From NCBI GenBank assembly GCA_001412335.1, contig LKUF01000020.1, positions 1 through 11,328 of the forward strand: a DNA stretch of 11,328 nt. The letters are read 5' to 3'. The stretch comes from Methanolinea sp. SDB (GTDB lineage: Archaea > Halobacteriota > Methanomicrobia > Methanomicrobiales > Methanospirillaceae). The translations under genes and the position numbers were made by a program. The notes under the pieces are model-generated. The model was not told the DNA's origin and made no database searches. It saw only the letters and a list, made by a program, of their open reading frames with translations. Below, piece after piece: positions 7,271 through 11,328 of this stretch. Each line of letters begins with the position of its first letter. The first letter of the stretch is position 1.

Positions 7271-8469
7271 TATCCTATAACTGAATATTCATCTATCCAT
7301 CCGTCCACAAAAGAATGAGGGGCAATACCCACGTTGCTCCCGACAACCGTCCCGACATTCACCGAGCAGTTGATCCCGAACCTCACGTTGTCCGCAATAA
7401 TCGCCCCCATCTTCACCCTTTTCGTATCCCTGCCCCCGATCTTCACTGTCCGGTGGTCATGGCGCAGGTTCGCAACCTTTGTCCCTGCCCCGAAATTGCA
7501 TCCGGTGCCGACGACCGAGTCTCCCAGGTAATTGAAATGCGGGATCTTTGTATCGTTCATGATCACCGAATTCTTCACCTCAGTGCAATGACCGATATGG
7601 CACCTTTCACCGATGGACGTCGAACCCCGGATATGGGCATGCGGTCCGATACGGCAGTCATTGCCGATGATACACGGGCCTTCGATGTAGGATCCTGACT
7701 TTATCACCGTACCTTCCCCAATGGATACGGGGCCATTGATACATGTGCCGTCCTCGACGAGTCCCCTGCAGGACGGCTGCAGATCCCCAAGCAGGATCTC
7801 GTTTGCCGCGAGGAGGTCCCAGGGAAATCCCACATCAAGCCACGATGTGAGCCGAAAGAATCCGAGTATATCGTCCCTGATGTATGCACCGAGTGCATCG
7901 GTGAGCTCGTACTCGCCCCTCGACGAGCATTTCACGCTCTCTAAAAGGTCGATGATGTCGGCATCGAACAGGTAGATGCCGGCGTTGATGAGATCTCCTG
8001 CCGGTTTATCCGTCTTTTCTTCGAGTTTCGTTACCCTGGATTCCCCGACTGTGACAACCCCGTAGTCCTCCGGGTGGTCGGAGTGGTATATACCCATGCA
8101 GGGGGCCTGCATCTGTTTGATCACCTCAATATCGGCCTTCCGGATGATCATGTCCCCATTCATCAGCAGGAACGTGTCATCGATGAGATTCCTGGCGGCA
8201 TACAGTGCGTCTGCGGTTCCTTTCTGGTATCTCTGGGTCACATAGCTGATCGAGAGTCCGAATGTGCTGCCATCGCCACAATACTTCCTGACCTCGCGCT
8301 CCCCGTATCCGACCACCAGTACCACCTCGTCGATGCCTGCCTGCCGGACTGCCGTGACAAGATGGCCAAGCATCGGGACGTTTGCCAGCGGGAGCATCAC
8401 TTTTGGTCTCCGGCTGGTGAGTGGGCGCATCCTCTTTCCTTCACCTGCCGCCAGGATTACGCACTGCAT
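7270..8469 (-). CDS. glmU: Bifunctional glucosamine-1-phosphate acetyltransferase / UTP:GlcNAc-1-P uridylyltransferase, archaeal GlmU
   Basis: This 399-residue enzyme is expected to perform the last two steps to UDP-GlcNAc. The nucleotidyltransferase domain (about 1-230) has LAAGEGKRMRPLT, RRPKVMLPLANVP, KGTADAL (83-89), NGDMI (104-108), LINAGIY (160-166) and GEYELTDAL (185-193). The C-terminal left-handed beta-helix has SYIEGPCIIG (260-269), EVKNSVIM (297-304), TKIPHFNYLGDS (307-318) and NFGAGTKVANLR (325-336), the hallmark segments of archaeal GlmU such as MJ1101 and Sulfolobus ST0452. From memory of ST0452, His308, Tyr311, Asn331, Lys337 and Lys340 correspond to H311, Y314, N334, R340 and K343 here, a constant offset of three with Lys-to-Arg at one position. 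ATG at 8469-8467 is preceded by GAGGT (8476-8480). It sits between glmM and a paralog in one operon. Confidence 0.93.
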   Translation of the reverse strand: MQCVILAAGEGKRMRPLTSRRPKVMLPLANVPMLGHLVTAVRQAGIDEVVLVVGYGEREVRKYCGDGSTFGLSISYVTQRYQKGTADALYAARNLIDDTFLLMNGDMIIRKADIEVIKQMQAPCMGIYHSDHPEDYGVVTVGESRVTKLEEKTDKPAGDLINAGIYLFDADIIDLLESVKCSSRGEYELTDALGAYIRDDILGFFRLTSWLDVGFPWDLLAANEILLGDLQPSCRGLVEDGTCINGPVSIGEGTVIKSGSYIEGPCIIGNDCRIGPHAHIRGSTSIGERCHIGHCTEVKNSVIMNDTKIPHFNYLGDSVVGTGCNFGAGTKVANLRHDHRTVKIGGRDTKRVKMGAIIADNVRFGINCSVNVGTVVGSNVGIAPHSFVDGWIDEYSVIG

Positions 8470-8475
8470 GTGATT

Positions 8476-8480
8476 ACCTC
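8476..8480 (-). promoter_or_regulatory. Ribosome binding site of glmU
   Basis: The minus strand reads GAGGT six bases before the ATG, in the 23-base gap after the glmM stop. It supports the glmU start at 8469. Confidence 0.6.
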
Positions 8481-8492
8481 ATACCCAGGAGT

Positions 8493-9743
8493 TTAAGCAC
8501 TTTTCCCCTTTCTGACCAGTTCCTGACCCTTCTCAAGCATTTCCCGGGCTCTGGCCCGTGTTGTTCCCTCGGCGGTGAACCGTATCTTCGGCTCTGTCCC
8601 GGAGGCGCGGACCAGGCACCACCCCCCCTCAAAAGAGAGTCGTATTCCGTCGGTGGGGGAGTCTGCGCCGATTTTCGTGAGGATCTCCCGAGCGCCAGGG
8701 CATGGCCAGGACTCCCGTATCATCGGGTAGAGTGGCATCTCCTCGATCTCTTCTGATATATCCCATTCTGACGATATCTCACAGAAGAGCGCAGCTGCGT
8801 AGGGGCCGTCGGGGCAGAGGGAATGCCCGGGAAATATCCAGGCACCGGAGGGTTCCCCGCCGAAATCTCCCCACTGTATCAGCTCCTCTGATACGAACGT
8901 GTCGCCAACAGGGGTCCTTCTCACTTCTGCAATCTCCTCGACCGCCATGGACGCATCATGGGTGGTGACCACCCGTTTTGCGCCCAGGTACCGTGCAAAG
9001 AGGATGAGGAGCTGATCACCGGTGATGAAATTGCCGTCGGGGGAGAACGCCATCATCCGGTCTGCATCCCCGTCATGTACCACCGCTCCGCCCGCGCCTG
9101 TTGCCTTCACGAGGTTTCGCATGTAGGGCAGGTACTCGGGGAGGGGCTCTGAAGGGCGGGTAAAGGTTCCCGACGTGTCGCAGTTTGCGCAGTGGACCGA
9201 GATCCCCATCCTTTTCAGGAGGATGGGACTCACCGTGCATCCCGCCCCGTTTCCACAGTCAAGGACCATTGCAAGGTCACGCACAGGGGAGATCCTGTCG
9301 AGGACGGCCTCGATGTACCTGCTCTTTGCATCGAAGGGGAATATCGACCCGTATCGGTCCCACTCCACACCTGCCCTGGTCCCGATCGCTCCCTCGGCCT
9401 CCTGTTGCTGGTCTCGTGTGAGCGATGATCCGTCCTTGTTGAATACCTTGATCCCGTTGTACTCCTCGGGATTATGGGAAGCGGTTATCATGCAGCCTGA
9501 ATCCATGAACCGCGACGAAAAACCGATGACAGGGGTCGGGACGACTCCTGCGGTGAATGCGTCGCCTCCACCGGAAAGTATTCCGGAGGCAAGGCTCATT
9601 TCCAGGACGGGTCCGGTAGTCCTCGCATCCCTTCCGATCACCACGGACCGTCCGGGGGAGCCGAGGAAAAGTCCCAGATCCAGTGCGGTTCCCAGGAGTT
9701 CCCTGTCATAAACCGTCCTGATCCCTGATGAGCCAAAAAGCAT
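8493..9743 (-). CDS. glmM: Phosphohexomutase of the PGM/PMM superfamily, probable phosphoglucosamine mutase
   Basis: This 416-residue enzyme probably converts glucosamine-6-P to glucosamine-1-P, feeding glmU just downstream. Superfamily motifs in order are MLFGSSGIR (1-9), TASHNP (87-92, phosphoserine loop, S89), DGDADR (224-229, Mg binding), GGEPSGAWIFPGH (295-307, sugar-recognition loop) and RASGTEPKIRF (379-389, phosphate binding). The protein is shorter than the usual ~450 residues, and the sugar loop differs from the common GExSG(G/H) form. Phosphoglucomutase or phosphomannomutase activity remains possible, but the glmU and glmS neighbours favour GlmM. The start is set at ATG 9743-9741 because the family begins M-(L/F)-FGxxGIR. 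The frame stays open upstream to an ATG at 9851, but that would overlap the preceding gene by 74 bases and add non-conserved residues. No SD is seen before this ATG, unlike its neighbours. Confidence 0.88.
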   Translation of the reverse strand: MLFGSSGIRTVYDRELLGTALDLGLFLGSPGRSVVIGRDARTTGPVLEMSLASGILSGGGDAFTAGVVPTPVIGFSSRFMDSGCMITASHNPEEYNGIKVFNKDGSSLTRDQQQEAEGAIGTRAGVEWDRYGSIFPFDAKSRYIEAVLDRISPVRDLAMVLDCGNGAGCTVSPILLKRMGISVHCANCDTSGTFTRPSEPLPEYLPYMRNLVKATGAGGAVVHDGDADRMMAFSPDGNFITGDQLLILFARYLGAKRVVTTHDASMAVEEIAEVRRTPVGDTFVSEELIQWGDFGGEPSGAWIFPGHSLCPDGPYAAALFCEISSEWDISEEIEEMPLYPMIRESWPCPGAREILTKIGADSPTDGIRLSFEGGWCLVRASGTEPKIRFTAEGTTRARAREMLEKGQELVRKGKSA

Positions 9744-9777
9744 ATGCGTGGTATGTAGGAGTTGGCTGGAAAAAGAA

Positions 9778-10383
9778 TTATGCTCGGCCGTAGGGGCACC
9801 AGTATTCAAGATCATGCAGTGATGCCACCCCGGCATTCGAAGGGGCGACAAAGAGGATCCTCTTTGACCCGCTATACTTCTCGATCAGGGCCGGACCCTG
9901 ATCAGAGACCAGTGCTGCACCATTGATCAACAAGACGTCGGCCTGGTCGGGATTTTTGGTCACATGTCCCAGTTTTTCGGCAACATGGCCGGGGATTTCC
10001 TGGCAAAAGAGACTCTTCCCTGCCAGTTCCTGCTTCAGCCTGGCAAGACATGCGGCATGGCACTCATGGGGACATGCTTTTGTTACACGGGATATACAGA
10101 GAAATCCCGTGATCACATTGAGTATTGCACAGGCTGCCGCTCTCTTGGGGACGGTGTCCAGTGTCGCATCGAACATGAATCCCATACGTGTCGTCGCCCT
10201 CAACGGGTCGCGGGTGACGAACTCCGCAACTCTCCCTCCAAAGACCGCTTCCATGCAGGCACCTTTCTCGTACTGGCACGGAATGCAGTCCGGGTTCACC
10301 CGGAGGACGATGTTTCCGTCCTCGCATCCGGTATTCTTTGCAATCCCTTCGATTTTTTTTACTGCATCATGAATAATTCCCAT
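9778..10383 (-). CDS. Cysteine-rich protein of unknown function
   Basis: I do not recognise this 201-residue protein. It has 11 cysteines (20, 33, 36, 43, 85, 96, 104, 108, 112, 127, 196). Notable groups are DCIPCQYEKGAC (32-43, CxxC plus a third Cys) and CPHECHAAC (104-112, Cys spaced three apart), which could hold Zn or an iron-sulfur cluster. The C-terminal part, with ADVLLINGAALVS (148-160), RILFVAPSNAG (175-185) and YWCPYG (194-199), resembles a Rossmann-like alpha/beta segment and recalls the DUF364 C-terminal region, but this is only an impression. No signal peptide or membrane helix is evident. ATG 10383-10381 was chosen because GGGAGG lies six bases upstream; the frame is open further to 10467, but that would extend deeper into the preceding gene. 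The start overlaps the end of the cyclase-family gene by 17 bases, so the two are probably co-translated. Confidence 0.8.
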   Translation of the reverse strand: MGIIHDAVKKIEGIAKNTGCEDGNIVLRVNPDCIPCQYEKGACMEAVFGGRVAEFVTRDPLRATTRMGFMFDATLDTVPKRAAACAILNVITGFLCISRVTKACPHECHAACLARLKQELAGKSLFCQEIPGHVAEKLGHVTKNPDQADVLLINGAALVSDQGPALIEKYSGSKRILFVAPSNAGVASLHDLEYWCPYGRA

Positions 10384-10999
10384 AAAATGCCTCCCTGTCA
10401 TCTTCTGTTGCCAGCAGGACCCTTGCCGGAGAGCCGTCGAGTCCGTCCAGCCTGAGTGGCAGCGCAATCATCCAGTAGATCCCCTCCCGTACTGCAGAAA
10501 GGTCCAGGAGCTCGATGACTGCTGTCCCGCTGCCAAGAAGCAGGCGGTGAACGGCCCCATCCCCGCGATACGCCTCTATCGAGGGCGAATCGATTCCCAC
10601 GCAATGGATTCCCGCCTGGAGTACTGTCTCCGCCCCTGATATCGAGAGAGCGCTGTAATCCGGGTCAAAATCCGTTTTTGTCGAAAACCTGGTCTTTAAC
10701 AGTATCTTTTTTTCCCCCTTGATCCGTTCTTCCAGGTGCCGGGACTCGATCGGCCCGGAAGTATTCGAGAGATCGATCACCCTGCACCTTCCCATCAGCA
10801 GCTCGAAAGGGATTGTATCGATTGACCGGGAATCCTTGAGATAATGGGCAGGGGCATCGATATGGGTGCCCGAATGCGTGCTCAGGGTCAGTTCTGACAG
10901 GAGATACTGGCCGCAATCCTCCTGGCTGAACCGCGGGGGGATATCCCCCGGATAGACCACGTTGTTCCGGGTCAGTGATCTGGTTACGTCGATAATCAT
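10367..10999 (-). CDS. Cyclase family protein (kynurenine formamidase-like metal-dependent hydrolase)
   Basis: This 210-residue protein carries the signature HSGTHIDAPAH (42-52) of the cyclase family, which includes bacterial kynurenine formamidase KynB and polyketide cyclases. H42, H46, D48 and H52 fit the known HxGTHxDxPxH metal site. A later HRLLLGSG...E pair (H151, E163) matches the catalytic His/Glu spacing recalled for KynB. The N-terminus MIIDVTRSLTRNNVVYPGD is also typical. The enzyme is probably a soluble amide or lactone hydrolase using Zn or Mn. A kynurenine role in a methanogen is not implied, as no tryptophan catabolism gene is in the window. ATG 10999-10997 was chosen, with AAGGGG about ten bases upstream. 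A GTG at 11026 is in frame but would overlap pcm by 13 bases and add nine atypical residues. The stop overlaps the next gene. Confidence 0.88.
   Translation of the reverse strand: MIIDVTRSLTRNNVVYPGDIPPRFSQEDCGQYLLSELTLSTHSGTHIDAPAHYLKDSRSIDTIPFELLMGRCRVIDLSNTSGPIESRHLEERIKGEKKILLKTRFSTKTDFDPDYSALSISGAETVLQAGIHCVGIDSPSIEAYRGDGAVHRLLLGSGTAVIELLDLSAVREGIYWMIALPLRLDGLDGSPARVLLATEDDREAFYGNYS
10390..10395 (-). promoter_or_regulatory. Strong ribosome binding site of the cysteine-rich gene
   Basis: The minus strand reads GGGAGG, then CATTTT, then ATG. It lies inside the 3' end of the cyclase-family gene and decides the start at 10383 over upstream in-frame candidates. Confidence 0.75.
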
Positions 11000-11013
11000 T
11001 CTGCAAAAACCCC

Positions 11014-11328
11014 TTATTCGGGCCACCCATGGTGTCCGAGGAGCGGGACGAAGACCACACCGCCGTGGGTGGACCGGATTATCGCGTCCCCCTTCCTGAC
11101 CAGTTTTACCAGGGTCTGGAGATCCCTTCCTCCCACAGGGGCAACCAGCCGTCCCCCGTCTGCGAGCTGCTCAAGAAGCGGTTTCGGGATATCGGGGGCG
11201 GCGGCAGTGACGATGATCGCATCATAGGGGGCCGATGGTGCATAGCCGTCCGTCCCGTCTGCGACGACAACGTTCACGTTGCGTATCCCTGCCGCCTCGA
11301 GGTTCTCCCTTGCAGCCCGGGCAACTTC
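11014..11328 (-). CDS. pcm: Protein-L-isoaspartate O-methyltransferase, C-terminal part (cut by window edge)
   Basis: The last 104 codons are present and the frame stays open to the window edge, so the N-terminus is missing. The sequence shows NVVVADGTDGYAPSAPYDA, then IIVTAAAPDIPKPLLEQL, GGRLVAPVGG and a tail FVPLLGHHGW. These are typical of PCMT: a Rossmann-like SAM-dependent methyltransferase in which D-G-T-x-G and the T-A-A-A-P-x-I-P segment follow the SAM-binding motif. The enzyme methylates isoaspartyl residues in damaged proteins as the first step of their repair. Its TAA stop is 14 bases before the cyclase-family start. A GTG at 11277 should not be taken as the start, since conserved sequence (for example ARAARENLEAAG) continues upstream of it. 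Confidence 0.95.
   Translation of the reverse strand, partial: EVARAARENLEAAGIRNVNVVVADGTDGYAPSAPYDAIIVTAAAPDIPKPLLEQLADGGRLVAPVGGRDLQTLVKLVRKGDAIIRSTHGGVVFVPLLGHHGWPE

Larger units (their letters stand above)
4364..11328 (-). other. Predicted seven-gene transcription unit pcm to glmS
   Basis: All seven minus-strand genes are close together. Gaps or overlaps in order are 14 bases, a 17-base overlap, 34, 23, 7 and 1 base. No gap is large enough for an obvious promoter, except possibly the 34 bases before glmM, where TTCTTTTTCC follows the previous stop. The operon start lies upstream of the window. The last four genes form a functional group for sugar activation; the first three have no evident link to it. 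Confidence 0.65.

Noticed and set aside
9744..9851. Longer N-terminus for the phosphohexomutase, starting at 9851.
   Set aside because: The added 36 residues are not family-like and are encoded within the end of the Cys-rich gene; the family start MLFGSSGIR is at 9743.
10384..10467. Longer N-terminus for the Cys-rich protein, starting at 10467.
   Set aside because: A strong GGGAGG site is correctly spaced for the ATG at 10383, and the extra residues overlap the cyclase-family coding sequence.
11000..11026. GTG start at 11026 for the cyclase-family protein.
   Set aside because: It would overlap pcm and add nine residues before the typical MIIDVTR start; AAGGGG upstream of the ATG at 10999 fits better.

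Overview
The window looks like a stretch of methanogenic archaeal chromosome, most likely of the order Methanomicrobiales. This is inferred from the archaeal-type oligosaccharyltransferase AglB, the archaeal fused sugar-1-phosphate nucleotidylyltransferase/acetyltransferase, archaeal GGTGA-type Shine-Dalgarno (SD) sites, moderately high GC and tight gene packing. No rRNA, tRNA, CRISPR array, transposase or phage gene was seen. The genus cannot be fixed from the sequence alone.

Layout. Positions 1-2875 (minus strand) hold aglB and, directly downstream, the start of a histone deacetylase-superfamily gene that runs off the left edge. Positions 2876-3226 are the only long non-coding stretch: a divergent promoter region with one aglB promoter candidate and an inverted repeat. 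Positions 3227-4363 (plus strand) hold a lone GT4-like glycosyltransferase whose stop codon abuts the stop of the opposing glmS. Positions 4364-11328 (minus strand) hold seven tightly spaced genes that look like one transcription unit. In transcription order they are pcm (its 5' end outside the window), a cyclase/kynurenine-formamidase-family hydrolase, a cysteine-rich unknown, a phosphohexomutase (glmM-like), an archaeal glmU, a glmU-like paralog with altered acetyltransferase residues, and glmS.

Function. GlmS makes glucosamine-6-P from fructose-6-P, GlmM converts it to glucosamine-1-P, and GlmU acetylates and uridylylates it to UDP-GlcNAc. A complete UDP-GlcNAc supply line is therefore encoded here. 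Next to it are a glycosyltransferase that could use nucleotide sugars and AglB, which transfers lipid-linked glycan to asparagine on exported proteins. The whole reads as a sugar-activation and protein N-glycosylation neighbourhood.

The least explained parts are the second nucleotidylyltransferase, which has Ala and Arg where GlmU has its acetyltransferase His and Tyr; the 11-cysteine protein; and the deacetylase-family gene placed right behind aglB. None of these proves a new system, but each is testable.
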